In this document: positions 29,861 through 39,607 of the stretch, in pieces
Layout of the letters: every line of letters starts with the position of its first letter
Position numbering within the stretch: the first letter of the stretch is position 1
Made by a program: the position numbers and the translations under genes
Source: Lelliottia amnigena
GTDB taxonomy: Bacteria > Pseudomonadota > Gammaproteobacteria > Enterobacterales > Enterobacteriaceae
Length of the DNA stretch: 64,000 nucleotides
Reading direction: 5' to 3'
Assembly: GCA_900635465.1 (NCBI GenBank)
Contig: LR134135.1
Location: forward strand, 2,914,001 to 2,978,000
The notes under the pieces: generated by a model
The model's database searches: none
The model's input: only the letters and a program-made list of their open reading frames with translations
Told to the model about the DNA's origin: nothing

Positions 29861-31623
29861 ATGACTTTTACACTTCGCCCCTATCAGCAGGAAGCCGTTG
29901 ACGCGACGCTCGCCTGGTTTCGCAAACACAAAGAGCCGGCTGCGATTGTGCTGCCCACCGGCGCAGGAAAAAGCTTGGTCATCGCTGAGCTGGCGCGACT
30001 GGCGCGTGGCCGCGTGCTGGTGCTGGCGCACGTCAAAGAGCTGGTCGCACAGAATCACGCTAAATACCTGGCATTAGGTCTGGAGGCGGACATTTTCGCT
30101 GCCGGACTCAAACGCAAAGAGAGCCACGGCAAAGTCGTTTTTGGTAGCGTACAATCAGTGGCGCGCAATCTTGAGCTGTTCCGCAGCGAGTTCTCGCTGT
30201 TGATTATTGACGAGTGCCATCGCATCAGCGATGACAACGACAGCCAGTATCAGCAGATTCTCACGCACCTGAAGGAGGTGAATCCGCAGGTGCGCTTACT
30301 GGGGCTGACCGCTACCCCCTTTCGTCTGGGTAAAGGCTGGATTTATCAGTTTCATTATCACGGTATGGTGCGTGGCGATGAGAAAGCGCTGTTTCGCGAT
30401 TGCATCTATGAACTGCCGCTGCGCTACATGATCAAACACGGCTATCTGACGCCCCCCTGAACGCCTGGATATGCCCGTCGTACAGTATGATTTCAGCCGC
30501 TTACAGGCGCAAAGCAATGGGTTATTTAGCGAAGCGGACATGAATCTGGAGCTGAAAAAGCAGCAGCGCATTACGCCACATATCATCAGCCAAATTGAAG
30601 AGTTTGCTCAGACACGCAAAGGGGTGATGATTTTCGCCGCCACCGTGGAGCATGCCCGCGAAATCACCGGTTTGCTGCCGAAAAACGACGCCGCGTTGAT
30701 TACCGGTGAAACACCCGGCCCGGAACGCGATACGCTCATCGAGGCCTTTAAAGCGCAGCAGTTCCGCTATCTGGTGAACGTCTCGGTATTGACCACCGGA
30801 TTTGATGCGCCACACGTCGATTTGATTGCGATTCTGCGCCCCACTGAATCCGTCAGCTTGTATCAGCAAATCGTCGGGCGCGGATTACGGCTGGCCCCCG
30901 GAAAAACTGACTGCCTGATTCTCGATTACGCCGGTAATCCGCACGACCTGTATTCGCCCGAAGTGGGCACGCCAAAAGGCAAAAGCGGCAATGTTCCGGT
31001 ACAAGTTTTTTTGCCCGGCCTGCGGTTTTGCCAACACCTTTTGGGGGAAAATGACCGCTGAAGGCACGCTCGTTGAGCATTTTGGCCGCCGCTGTCAGGG
31101 CTGGTTTGAGGACGACGAAGGCCATCGCGAACAGTGCGATTTTCGCTTCCGCTTCAAGAACTGTCCGCAGTGCAACGCGGAAAATGATATCGCCGCACGA
31201 CGCTGCCGGGAGTGTAACACCATCTTGGTCGACCCTGATGACATGCTGAAAGCCGCGCTGAAGCTCAAAGATGCGCTGGTATTGCGCTGCTCCGGTATGG
31301 CGCTGCAACCCGGTGCGGATGACAAAGGCGAGTGGCTGAAAATCACCTATTACGACGAAGACGGCGCGGACGTTAGCGAACGTTTCCGGCTGCACACGCC
31401 CGCTCAGCGCACGGCGTTCGAACAGCTGTTTATCCGCCCGCATACCCGAACGCCTGGCGTGCCGTTGCGCTGGATTACCGTCGCGGATATCGTCCACCAG
31501 CAGGCGTTTTTGCGCCATCCTGATTTTGTTGTCGCCCGTAAAAAAGGCCAGTTCTGGCAGGTGCGTGAAAAGATGTTCGACTACGAAGGACGTTTCCGCC
31601 GGGCCAATGAATTGCGGGGTTAA
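29861..31623 (+). pseudogene. radD: Putative DNA repair helicase RadD (YejH), two frameshifts
   Basis: Superfamily 2 helicase-like protein that in E. coli aids recombination and double-strand-break repair and stimulates RecA. The start ATG at 29861 gives [17 protein letters not shown]. Walker A PTGAGKS, the DECH box (IIDECHR), [15 protein letters not shown], and the C-terminal helicase motif [15 protein letters not shown] are all present, followed by a zinc-ribbon with two CxxC pairs ([11 protein letters not shown] and RRCRECN). The frame breaks at 30452-30457 (six C, five expected) and 31006-31012 (seven T, six expected). With both corrected the protein is about 586 aa. Confidence 0.88.
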
Positions 31624-31656
31624 AGGGACTTTTGATTGATGTAAAGTGTGTTTGAG

Positions 31657-31747
31657 TATAAAATGCCGCCCGCTTCACATCCGTGAGGCAGAACACTTAC
31701 CTGCTGCTGGGTCGCCTGTAGCAGGACTTATTTACAGAGAGAAATCA
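31657..31747 (+). promoter_or_regulatory. rplY promoter -10 and structured leader
   Basis: TATAAA at 31657-31662 is a good -10 element with a TTGATT upstream at a long spacing. The leader that follows contains a hairpin with arms CCTGCT and AGCAGG. In E. coli and relatives the rplY leader is a target for autogenous control by L25; conservation here is inferred. Confidence 0.5.
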
Positions 31748-32032
31748 ATGTTCACTATCAATGCAGAAGTACGTGCAGTGCAGGGTAAGGGTGCGAGCCG
31801 CCGCCTGCGCGCAGCTAACAAGTTCCCGGCTATCATTTATGGTGGCGAAGCCGCTCCAGTTGCTATCGAACTGGAACAGGATAAAGTCTGGAACCAGCAG
31901 ACCAAAGAAGGGTTCTACACTGAAGTTCTGACTATCGTTATCGATGGTAAAGAAGAAAAAGTGAAAGTTCAGGCTGTTCAGCGTCACCCGTTCAAGCCAA
32001 AACTGTCTCACGTCGACTTCGTTCGCGCTTAA
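31748..32032 (+). CDS. rplY: 50S ribosomal protein L25
   Basis: Binds the 5S rRNA loop E in the large ribosomal subunit. The protein has 94 aa, the short single-domain form typical of enterobacteria, beginning [20 protein letters not shown] and ending [10 protein letters not shown]. The ATG at 31748 follows ACAGAGAG; the longer in-frame extension to 31646 covers the promoter and leader and is not coding. It ends at a strong terminator shared with yejK. Confidence 0.97.
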   Translation: MFTINAEVRAVQGKGASRRLRAANKFPAIIYGGEAAPVAIELEQDKVWNQQTKEGFYTEVLTIVIDGKEEKVKVQAVQRHPFKPKLSHVDFVRA

Positions 32033-32048
32033 TCGCCAACAGGTTGAG

Positions 32049-32076
32049 AAAAAACCCCGCGCTGCGGGGTTTTTTT
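32049..32076. terminator. Bidirectional terminator between rplY and yejK
   Basis: AAAAAACCCCGC-GCT-GCGGGGTTTTTT is a near-perfect symmetric intrinsic terminator between convergent genes. Confidence 0.94.
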
Positions 32077-32083
32077 ATGGCGG

Positions 32084-33091
32084 TTATTTACCGCCTGACG
32101 TACGACGCTGCAGCTGATCGCGCAGATTCGGTGGTGTCCCTTTGATGGTCAGCGTGTCGGTTGCGGGATCCCAGAAGATGCGCTCACCCAGCAGCATGGC
32201 GTCAAAATTAACGGTTAACCCGCCGCCGCTGCCGGCAAATTTGGTTAACTGACGCAGCGTACTGCGATCTGCCGGGAAACTCTCTTCCAGCTCATAGCCT
32301 TTATCAGCCGTAAATTCCTGGAAGCTGACTTCGCTGACACCCGCTAACTCTTTCGACAGCGATTCAAGCTCAATCTCTTCGCCGGCCTGCAACTGCTCGC
32401 TGCAATAGCTGTAAACCTGCTGACGCACGTTCTGGCGCTCAGATTTATCAAGTTGTGCCTCTGCGGTGAAATCATCCAGCGCCTGCAACAACCCTTTGTT
32501 CTGCGCTTTCGCGTTCAGGCCTTCGCTGGCACCGAGGAAGTCCATAAAGAAGTCTGACACTTTGCGCCCGACACGTCCTTTCAGGAACGTCAGGTAGCGC
32601 GTGGATTCCGGGTTGGTTTCCCATTCGGTTAAATCAATACGCGCCACAATATCGGCATGATTGATATCCAGATAGTGCGTGGAGCTGATGTCGAGCTGCT
32701 CATTCACACGCATACTGCTCAGATTGTTCAGCACGGTGACCAGCAAATAGTCCACCGCCAGATAACGATACTGGCAGAACAGCACGATACCGCCATCCGC
32801 AAACGGATATTTCGCCAGTTCGTCGCGCAGACGCCCTGTCGCCGCCCGGCTAAACGCCAGGAAATCCTCTTCGCCCTGCCGCTGTAAGCGTAAGCTTTGC
32901 GCCAGCTCGCTCTCTTCGTTGAACATGCCATAGGCTTTATTTTTGGCACTGTAAACGCGGTGTAATTCCGCCATCATTTCCGTAACGGTAGGCGTTGGTT
33001 CCAGTAACGAATCACGCAGCACCAGCTCAAGGGTTTGCTCATCACGCTTGATAAGCTGGTGCAACGCAATCTGGTTGATATCCAGACTCAT
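32084..33091 (-). CDS. yejK: Nucleoid-associated protein NdpA (YejK)
   Basis: Protein of the 37-kDa nucleoid-associated family, abundant on enterobacterial nucleoids. In E. coli YejK interacts with topoisomerase IV and alters gyrase and topoisomerase IV activity. The length is 335 aa. The start [20 protein letters not shown] and the conserved [19 protein letters not shown] and [11 protein letters not shown] segments are present. The ATG at 33091 follows AAAGGAGAG. It is divergent from yejL, with which it is always paired in enterobacteria. Confidence 0.95.
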   Translation of the reverse strand: MSLDINQIALHQLIKRDEQTLELVLRDSLLEPTPTVTEMMAELHRVYSAKNKAYGMFNEESELAQSLRLQRQGEEDFLAFSRAATGRLRDELAKYPFADGGIVLFCQYRYLAVDYLLVTVLNNLSSMRVNEQLDISSTHYLDINHADIVARIDLTEWETNPESTRYLTFLKGRVGRKVSDFFMDFLGASEGLNAKAQNKGLLQALDDFTAEAQLDKSERQNVRQQVYSYCSEQLQAGEEIELESLSKELAGVSEVSFQEFTADKGYELEESFPADRSTLRQLTKFAGSGGGLTVNFDAMLLGERIFWDPATDTLTIKGTPPNLRDQLQRRTSGGK

Positions 33092-33233
33092 GATAAACTC
33101 TCCTTTTAGACCGGGCGGTATTCAATCACCCCCTTCGGATCTGTGCAACAGAAGAACGGCAGATAAAAAAGGGGAAAAAAAGCTGTTGCTACGGTAATAT
33201 GTTGCCCTTTCATCAACAAACTGATTTCGATTT

Positions 33234-33461
33234 ATGCCACAACATTCCCGCTATAGTGATGAACACGTTGAACACCTGCTCAGTGAGCTGGCCAACGTAC
33301 TTGAAAAAAACAAAACGCCGACCGATCTTTCTCTGATGGTTTTGGGAAATATGGTCACCAACCTTATCAATACCAGCGTTGCTCCGGCTCAACGTCAGGC
33401 GATCGCAAAATCATTCGCCCAGGCTTTGCAGTCCTCGGTGAGCAACGATCAGGCGCATTAA
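33234..33461 (+). CDS. yejL: UPF0352 protein YejL
   Basis: A 75 aa helical protein conserved next to yejK and yejM in enterobacteria. Structures of the family exist but no function is established. [20 protein letters not shown] and [20 protein letters not shown] are the recognisable segments. It ends 19 bases before yejM on the same strand, so the two likely share a transcript. The start has no clear ribosome site. Confidence 0.92.
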   Translation: MPQHSRYSDEHVEHLLSELANVLEKNKTPTDLSLMVLGNMVTNLINTSVAPAQRQAIAKSFAQALQSSVSNDQAH

Positions 33462-33480
33462 GGGAAACGAACAACAGTTT

Positions 33481-35240
33481 ATGGTGACGAATCGTCAGCG
33501 CTACCGCGAAAAAGTCTCCCAGATGGTTAGCTGGGGGCACTGGTTTGCCTTGTTCAACATTTTGTTGGGCATGGTGCTGGGCAGCCGTTATCTGTTCGTG
33601 GCCGACTGGCCGACGACGCTAACCGGGCGTATATACTCCTGGATAAGCGTGGTTGGGCATTTTAGCTTTTTAGTGTTCGCCACGTACCTGCTGATTCTTT
33701 TCCCTCTGACGTTTATCGTCATGTCGCAGCGGCTGATGCGGTTTTTATCCGCGATACTTGCCACTGCGGGCATGACGCTGCTGCTTATCGACAGCGAAGT
33801 CTTCACACGTTTCCACCTGCATCTCAATCCCATCGTCTGGGAACTGGTGATTAACCCCGACCAGAACGAAACCGCACGTGACTGGCAGCTGATGTTTATC
33901 AGCGTGCCCATTATTCTGCTGATTGAGATGCTGTTTGCCACATGGAGCTGGCAAAAACTCCGTAGCCTGACACGTCGGCGTCACTACGCCAAACCTGTCG
34001 CCGCGCTATTTTTCGTGGCGTTTATCAGCTCGCATGTGATGTACATTTGGGCTGATGCCAACTTCTATCGCCCTATTACCATGCAGCGCGCCAACTTGCC
34101 GCTTTCCTATCCGATGACGGCGCGTCGCTTCCTTGAAAAACACGGCTGCTCGATGCGCAGGAATATCAGCGTCGTCTGGTCGAGCAAGGCAATCCAGAGG
34201 CCGTATCGGTACAGTATCCTCTGAGTGATTTGCGCTATCGCGATATGGGACAAGGCCAGAACGTCTTGCTCATTACCGTCGACGGTCTCAATTATTCTCG
34301 CTATGAGAAACAGATGCCCGCGCTGGCTGAATTCGCCGAGCAGAACATTAACTTTACGCAGCATATGAGCGCCGGGAATAGCACCGATGCAGGCATTTTC
34401 GGTCTGTTCTATGGCATTTCTGCAGGTTATATGGACGGTGTGTTGTCTTCCCGTACGCCAGCGGCACTGATTACCTCTCTTAATCAGCAGGGTTATCAAC
34501 TGGGGCTGTTCTCATCGGACGGTTTCAGCAGCCCGCTTTATCGCCAGGCGCTGCTGTCCGACTTCTCGCTGCCTGCTGCGCAGAGTCAGTCCGACGAAAA
34601 AACGGCGAATCAGTGGGTAAACTGGCTGAATCGCTATGCGCAGGAAGATAACCGCTGGTTCTCCTGGGTTGCGTTTAACGGCACGACGCTGGATGACAGC
34701 AATCAGAAAGGCTTTACCCGACGTTACAGCCGTGCGGCGGGTGATGTCGACGCGCAGATCGCACGCGTCATTAGCGCACTCCGTGAATCCGGCAAACTGG
34801 ATAATACCGTGGTGATCATTACCGCAGGCCACGGTGTGCCGCTGGGTGATGAGACAAAAGAAATGGACTGGTCGCGCCCTAACCTGCACGTCCCGCTGGT
34901 TGTTCACTGGCCGGGCACACCTGCACAACGCATCAGCATGTTGACCGATCATAAAGATATTATGACGACGTTGATGCAGCGGTTGCTGCACGTCAGCACA
35001 CCGGCGAATGAGTACTCGCAGGGTCAGGATATTTTCAGCGCAACGCGTCGCCACAACTGGGTGACGGCAGCCAACGGAAATACTCTGGCAGTGACGACGC
35101 CAGCAATAACCTTAGTGCTCAGCAGCAACGGCAATTACCAGACGTATAATCTGCAGGGCGAGAAAATACATGACCAGAAACCGCAGTTGAGTCTGCTCCT
35201 TCAGGTGCTGACTGACGAGAAACGGTTTATCGCTAACTGA
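33481..35240 (+). pseudogene. yejM: Lipopolysaccharide regulator YejM/PbgA/LapC, one frameshift
   Basis: Essential inner-membrane protein that senses periplasmic LPS and, through LapB (YciM), protects LpxC from FtsH. The N-terminal part has five transmembrane helices (residues 20-190), and the C-terminal part is a periplasmic sulfatase-like globular domain (VLLITVDGLNYSR, SAGNSTDAGIFGLFYG, VVIITAGHG). The frame breaks at 34145-34146, where GGCTGCTC lacks a C expected for HGLLDAQEYQRRL, at about residue 222. Adding the base restores about 587 aa. The break falls between the membrane domain, which alone is essential in E. coli, and the globular domain, so a viable truncation is conceivable. Confidence 0.87.
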
Positions 35241-35314
35241 TTAAAAATGAGTCAGTTAGCGTGACGCAGACTTGCATTCATTCTGCAAAAGGTTAGTATA
35301 AATTTCTACGGTAA

Positions 35315-35391
35315 CGGCACGTAGCGCAGCCTGGTAGCGCATCGTCATGGGGTGGCGAGGGTCGAGAGTTCAAATCTCTCCGTGCCGACCA
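35315..35391 (+). tRNA. proL: tRNA-Pro (anticodon GGG)
   Basis: A 77-base sequence starting CGGCACG and ending CGTGCCGACCA folds as a cloverleaf with the CCA encoded. The acceptor stem is CGGCACG/CGTGCCG, the D arm contains GCGCAGCCTGGTAGCGC, the anticodon loop is ATGGGGT with GGG at 35349-35351, and the T arm is GAGAG-TTCAAAT-CTCTC. It decodes CCC and CCU proline codons. Its position after yejM matches proL in E. coli. Confidence 0.97.
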
Positions 35392-35403
35392 AAATTACGA
35401 CAT

Positions 35404-35436
35404 AAAAAAACCAACCGCTCAGGGTTGGTTTTTTTA
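35404..35436. terminator. Bidirectional terminator after tRNA-Pro
   Basis: AAAAAACCAACC and GGTTGGTTTTTT pair around GCTCAG. It ends the tRNA on the plus strand and the small membrane gene on the minus strand. Confidence 0.92.
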
Positions 35437-35447
35437 TGTCTAATGAC

Positions 35448-35711
35448 TTATTTCTTATCACTGCCACCGAGGAAAAATATCCCCAACGGAATGGCAAGAA
35501 GAACCGTAAAGACCAGGCTGTAGACAAAGATCATCGCCGATTGCAGCACGAACATGCTGGTGGTCCACTGCGAAAGCGGAATGTTGTACTGTTCGATCAC
35601 CCCGACAATGGTCGCCCGACCCACGCACGTCGCGGCAATCATAAACACAACGAAAAGTGCCACTAAAAATTTTCTGCCCTCAGGCGTATTAAGCTTAGCG
35701 CGAACCATCAT
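35448..35711 (-). CDS. Small two-helix inner-membrane protein (DUF2534-like)
   Basis: A protein of 87 aa with two hydrophobic helices (about residues 17-37 and 52-76) separated by GVIEQYNIPLSQWTTSM, and a short polar tail GGSDKK. It resembles the DUF2534 family of enterobacterial membrane proteins of unknown function; I am not sure of the family. Two adjacent ATGs at 35711 and 35708 follow GGGAAGAGA; the ORF runs further upstream but without a better site. It sits alone between tRNA-Pro and ecotin, where E. coli has yejO-narP-ccm-nap. Confidence 0.72.
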   Translation of the reverse strand: MMVRAKLNTPEGRKFLVALFVVFMIAATCVGRATIVGVIEQYNIPLSQWTTSMFVLQSAMIFVYSLVFTVLLAIPLGIFFLGGSDKK

Positions 35712-35921
35712 GTCTCTCTTCCCTTCACAGATGAATAACAATATTTGCTGCTAACCCTAACACGTTCACCCCTTTCGTTCCATATCAGCATTTACAGCCA
35801 CCAAAAGACAAAATCACCAGGCACATATACTGTTTAATATGAAAATATGAGTAAATAATATCAACCTTCACATTTTGCTGTGCTAGCCTTGTACCGATCG
35901 TTTGACATACAAGGAATGACT

Positions 35922-36425
35922 GTGAAAAACGCACCTAAATTTGCTATTGCCCTTCTCGCCGCTGCCTGCATGAACACCAGCGCGTTCGCCAGTGAGACGC
36001 CGAAAAATGCGCCGCTGGAAAAAATCGCCCCGTGGCCACAGGCCGACAAAGGGATGAAGCGCCAGGTTATCCAGCTCCCTGCTCAGGATGATGAGTCCGG
36101 TTTCAAGGTTGAATTGCTGATTGGCCAGAATCTGGAAGTAGACTGCAACCAGCATCGTCTTGGCGGCAAACTGGAAAGCAAAACGCTGGAAGGCTGGGGC
36201 TATGACTATTACGTCTTCGATAACGTCACCTCTCCGGTATCCACTATGATGGCTTGTCCGGAAAACACGAAAACGCAGAAGTTTGTGACGGCGTATCTGG
36301 GTGATAATGGTCTGCTGCGTTATAACAGCAAGCTACCGATCGTGGTGTATACGCCTGAGAATATCGACGTGAAATATCGGGTCTGGAAAGCGGAAGACAA
36401 AATCGAAAACGCAGTCGTGCGTTAA
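35922..36425 (+). CDS. eco: Periplasmic serine protease inhibitor ecotin
   Basis: Dimeric inhibitor of trypsin-fold proteases, protecting the cell from host digestive and neutrophil enzymes. The GTG at 35922 is the likely start, with AAGGA six bases before it; the ATG at 35916 directly abuts the ribosome site. The signal peptide [22 protein letters not shown] is followed by the mature protein with the family core [20 protein letters not shown] (20 residues). The reactive loop [10 protein letters not shown] carries the P1 methionine, and its Cys pairs with the Cys of [12 protein letters not shown]. 167 aa in total. Confidence 0.94.
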   Translation: MKNAPKFAIALLAAACMNTSAFASETPKNAPLEKIAPWPQADKGMKRQVIQLPAQDDESGFKVELLIGQNLEVDCNQHRLGGKLESKTLEGWGYDYYVFDNVTSPVSTMMACPENTKTQKFVTAYLGDNGLLRYNSKLPIVVYTPENIDVKYRVWKAEDKIENAVVR

Positions 36426-36429
36426 AAAT

Positions 36430-36456
36430 AAAGCCGGGTATCGATACCCGGCTTTT
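36430..36456. terminator. Bidirectional terminator between eco and mqo
   Basis: AAGCCGGGTATCGATACCCGGCTT is a perfect palindrome flanked by A and T runs between convergent genes. Confidence 0.92.
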
Positions 36457-36462
36457 TTATAC

Positions 36463-38121
36463 TCAGAGTGCGATATCCGCGACCGGTTTAGAGTCCGGCT
36501 GAGGTTTTAACTGCGGTTGCGCTTGTGGCGCAGCAACAGCCGTTTGCGGTTTTTCGTACTTGAGCTGCAGAACGCGACTGGTGAACTCCAGCTCTTGTTC
36601 CGTCGCTGCTACGTTACCGTTCAGCCTGGTGCCGTAAGACGGAATAATGGTTTTCAGTTTCGCCTGCCATTCCGGGCTGGCAACTTTATCTTTAAACACT
36701 TTTTCCATCAAATGCAGCATGATTGGCGCGGCTGTTGATGCGCCCGGAGAGGCACCCAGCAGTGCCGCAATCGTGCCGTCTTTATCGCTCACCACTTCCG
36801 TGCCAAGACGCAATACGCCGCCTTCTTTCGGGTCACGCTTGATAATTTGCACGCGCTGACCTGCCTGCCATAAGCGCCAGTCCTCTTTTTTCGCCTGCGG
36901 ATAGTATTCTTTCAGTGCCGCAAAACGATCGTCATCGGAAAGCATCACCTGACTCATCAGGTACTTCACCAGATCGAAGTTATCCATGCCCACATCCACC
37001 ATCGGCATAAAGTTAGACGTGGTGGTGGAGCTGAGCAGATCCCACAGCGAACCATTTTTCAGGAATTTGGTGGAGAAGGTGGCGAACGGCCCAAACAGCA
37101 CCACGCGCTTACCGTCCAGCATACGGGTGTCGATATGTGGCACTGACATTGGCGGCGCACCGACAGAAGCCTGACCATACACTTTCGCCAGGTGACGATT
37201 CACCACTTCCGGATTCTCGGATACCAGGAATTGTCCGCCGACCGGGAAGCCCGCATAGTCGTCAGCTTCTGGAATACCGGTTTCCTGCAACAGTTTTAAC
37301 GCTGCGCCACCCGCGCCGATAAAGACAAATTTCGCCTTAATGACGTGTTCTGCTTCGTTGTTCTTCAGATCGGCAACCGTCACGCTCCAGCTGTTATCCG
37401 CGTTACGCTTAAAGCCGCGCACTTCGGTGCTGAGTTGCAAATGGAAGTCATCTTTTTTCTGCAAGGCGCTAACCAGCTGACGCGTGATTTCGCCGTAGTT
37501 AACGTCGGTGCCGATTTCAGTACGCGTTGCTGCAACCTTCTGGTTTGGGTCGCGCCCTTCCATGACCAGCGGTGCCCACTCTTTGATCTGAGCATGATCT
37601 TCAGAGAACTTCATGCCACGGAACAGGCTGCTCTGCTGCAAAGCGGCGTAACGTGCGCGCAGGAAGTTCACGTTTTGGTCGCCCCACACAAAGCTCATGT
37701 GCGGCACGGTGTTAATAAATGAGTGCGGGTCGTGCATCACGCCGCTGTTGACCTGATGTGACCAGAACTGGCGTGAAACCTGGAAGGCTTCGTTGATCTC
37801 AACGGCCTTCTCGATACTAATGGAACCGTCCTTTTTCTGCGGTGTATAGTTCAGTTCCATGAGTGCCGAGTGGCCCGTGCCGGCGTTATTCCAGCCGTTC
37901 GAGCTTTCTTTTGCCACGCCATCGAGGCGTTCAACCATGGTCATCGACCAGTCCGGCTGTAATTCTTGCAGATACGTTCCCAGAGTGGCGCTCATGATAC
38001 CGCCGCCAATTAAAAGGACATCCGTTTCCTGCTCTTTCGGCGCATCGGCCATCGCGGTCAGGGAGACAGCGTTCAGCCCCACCGCCATAGAAAAGAGCAT
38101 GGCAGTCATTTTTTTCATCAT
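36463..38121 (-). CDS. mqo: Malate:quinone oxidoreductase
   Basis: FAD-dependent peripheral membrane enzyme that oxidises malate to oxaloacetate and passes electrons to quinone, bypassing malate dehydrogenase. The N-terminal helix [20 protein letters not shown] is followed by the FAD site [15 protein letters not shown] and the family segment [19 protein letters not shown]. The length of 552 aa is slightly longer than the 548 aa of E. coli, with a Gln/Pro-rich tail ([14 protein letters not shown]). The ATG at 38121 has AAGG five bases upstream; a second ATG follows at once. Confidence 0.96.
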   Translation of the reverse strand: MMKKMTAMLFSMAVGLNAVSLTAMADAPKEQETDVLLIGGGIMSATLGTYLQELQPDWSMTMVERLDGVAKESSNGWNNAGTGHSALMELNYTPQKKDGSISIEKAVEINEAFQVSRQFWSHQVNSGVMHDPHSFINTVPHMSFVWGDQNVNFLRARYAALQQSSLFRGMKFSEDHAQIKEWAPLVMEGRDPNQKVAATRTEIGTDVNYGEITRQLVSALQKKDDFHLQLSTEVRGFKRNADNSWSVTVADLKNNEAEHVIKAKFVFIGAGGAALKLLQETGIPEADDYAGFPVGGQFLVSENPEVVNRHLAKVYGQASVGAPPMSVPHIDTRMLDGKRVVLFGPFATFSTKFLKNGSLWDLLSSTTTSNFMPMVDVGMDNFDLVKYLMSQVMLSDDDRFAALKEYYPQAKKEDWRLWQAGQRVQIIKRDPKEGGVLRLGTEVVSDKDGTIAALLGASPGASTAAPIMLHLMEKVFKDKVASPEWQAKLKTIIPSYGTRLNGNVAATEQELEFTSRVLQLKYEKPQTAVAAPQAQPQLKPQPDSKPVADIAL

Positions 38122-38359
38122 TTATGCCTTACTTGTTGTCTTGGTTTGTACGTGGAATTGCAGGTGAAATAAGCTGCGGGGCAACGGTATCAATTATCAA
38201 CTCGCGTTTAAAGGTTACGAAATTATTGTAATTGTGAAATTTAATGATGGAATGTTTATAAGGGTATTATTTTGCCGACTGGCAAAACGCGTCTTTTCTG
38301 GCTACTATGCTGCACTTTGTGATCGCGCGCACGGAAGCCTGCCCTAACCTGCGAATTTT

Positions 38360-39607
38360 ATGTCAATACCACACTCCTCTGCCCTGACGCCTGATGATGG
38401 CCGCGTTGCGAACGTCCTGCGTTCACCGAAACTGTTCATGCGTGAAACCTTAGCGGGCGTTATTACGGCGCTGGCCCTGATCCCTGAAGTGATCTCCTTT
38501 TCCGTGGTCGCGGGCGTTGACCCGAAAGTCAGTCTGATTGCGTCGGTGGTGCTGTGTCTGGCGCTTTCCGTAATGGGCGGTCGTCCGGCGATGGTCACTG
38601 CCGCGGCCGGTTCCGTTGCGTTAGTCATCGGCCCGATGGTGGCTCAGCATGGCGTGCAGTACATTTTGCCTGCCGTGATCCTGGCCGGGATCATTCAAAT
38701 TCTGTTTGGCGTTCTCGGTATGGCGCGCCTGATGCGATTTATTCCGCAGCCCGTGATGACCGGGTTTGTTAATGCCCTCGGGGTGCTGATTTTCTTTGCG
38801 CAGGTTCCCCATTTCTGGACCAAAAGCCCGCTGATTGTCGGCCTGTTTGTGCTGACGCTGCTGATCGTTCTGTGGGTGCCGCGCTTTATTAAAAGCGTTC
38901 CGTCGCCGCTGATTGCGATTGTCCTCCTGACGCTGTTCACCGTGTTCAGTGGACAAATTCTGCCGACCGTGGGTGACGAAGGCTCCATGAGCGGTGGCCT
39001 GCCGGGCTTTACCCAGCTGCTGGTACCGTTAAATCTGCAAACGCTGAGCATAATCTGGCCGTGTGCATTGAGTATCGCGTTCGTCGGTCTGATGGAGTCG
39101 TTACTGACAGCAAAACTGGTGGATGAGCTGACCGCAACGCCTTCGAGTAAACGCCGGGAAAGTATTGGCCTTGGCGTGGCGAACATCATGTCTGGGTTTT
39201 ACGGGGGGATTGCCGGATGCGCGATGATTGGACAAACCATCGTTAACGTCGAGATGGGCAAAGGCCGCAGCCGCGTTTCAACACTCGCCGCTGGGCTGGT
39301 GCTGCTCGTTCTGGTGACCGCCCTGAGTGAGGTTATGGCCAAAATCCCCATGGCGGTGCTTGCCGGGATTATGGCGATCGTCGCCTTTAAGACGTTTAAC
39401 TGGCACAGCATTCAGCCGACTACGGTTAAAGGCGCACCGATTGCGGAAACGCTGGTGATGCTGGTGACCGTGGCTGCCACCGTTTATACGGGCAATCTGG
39501 CGATTGGCGTGGTGGGCGGGATCGTCATCATGGCGATCATTCCCGCCCGGCTAAAACTCAAGCGCGCGGCTACATCAGGAAAATCGTCGCCAACCCAAGG
39601 AAAATAA
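38360..39607 (+). CDS. SulP-family anion transporter lacking a STAS domain
   Basis: Inner-membrane transporter of the SulP/SLC26 fold: RETLAGVITALALIPEVISFS near residue 28 is the family entry helix, VSLIASVVLCLALSVMGGRPAMVTAAAGSVALVI is the second conserved block (residues 57-90 approximately), and SIGLGVANIMSGFYGGIAGCAMIGQT follows the middle. At 415 aa it ends right after the last helix, without the cytoplasmic STAS domain that most SulP proteins of 500-600 aa carry. Substrate is unknown (sulfate, bicarbonate or a dicarboxylate are possible). It runs convergent into mgtE, overlapping it by 38 bases. E. coli has no gene here. Confidence 0.88.
   Translation: MSIPHSSALTPDDGRVANVLRSPKLFMRETLAGVITALALIPEVISFSVVAGVDPKVSLIASVVLCLALSVMGGRPAMVTAAAGSVALVIGPMVAQHGVQYILPAVILAGIIQILFGVLGMARLMRFIPQPVMTGFVNALGVLIFFAQVPHFWTKSPLIVGLFVLTLLIVLWVPRFIKSVPSPLIAIVLLTLFTVFSGQILPTVGDEGSMSGGLPGFTQLLVPLNLQTLSIIWPCALSIAFVGLMESLLTAKLVDELTATPSSKRRESIGLGVANIMSGFYGGIAGCAMIGQTIVNVEMGKGRSRVSTLAAGLVLLVLVTALSEVMAKIPMAVLAGIMAIVAFKTFNWHSIQPTTVKGAPIAETLVMLVTVAATVYTGNLAIGVVGGIVIMAIIPARLKLKRAATSGKSSPTQGK

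Noticed and set aside
30471..31623. Two separate small helicase-like genes downstream of the first radD fragment
   Set aside because: Together with the first fragment they form one RadD protein; the breaks are single-base changes in C and T runs.
35281..35450. A phage or island integrated at the tRNA-Pro gene
   Set aside because: No integrase, no repeated tRNA 3' end and only one small gene follows before ecotin; the region reads as ordinary backbone.
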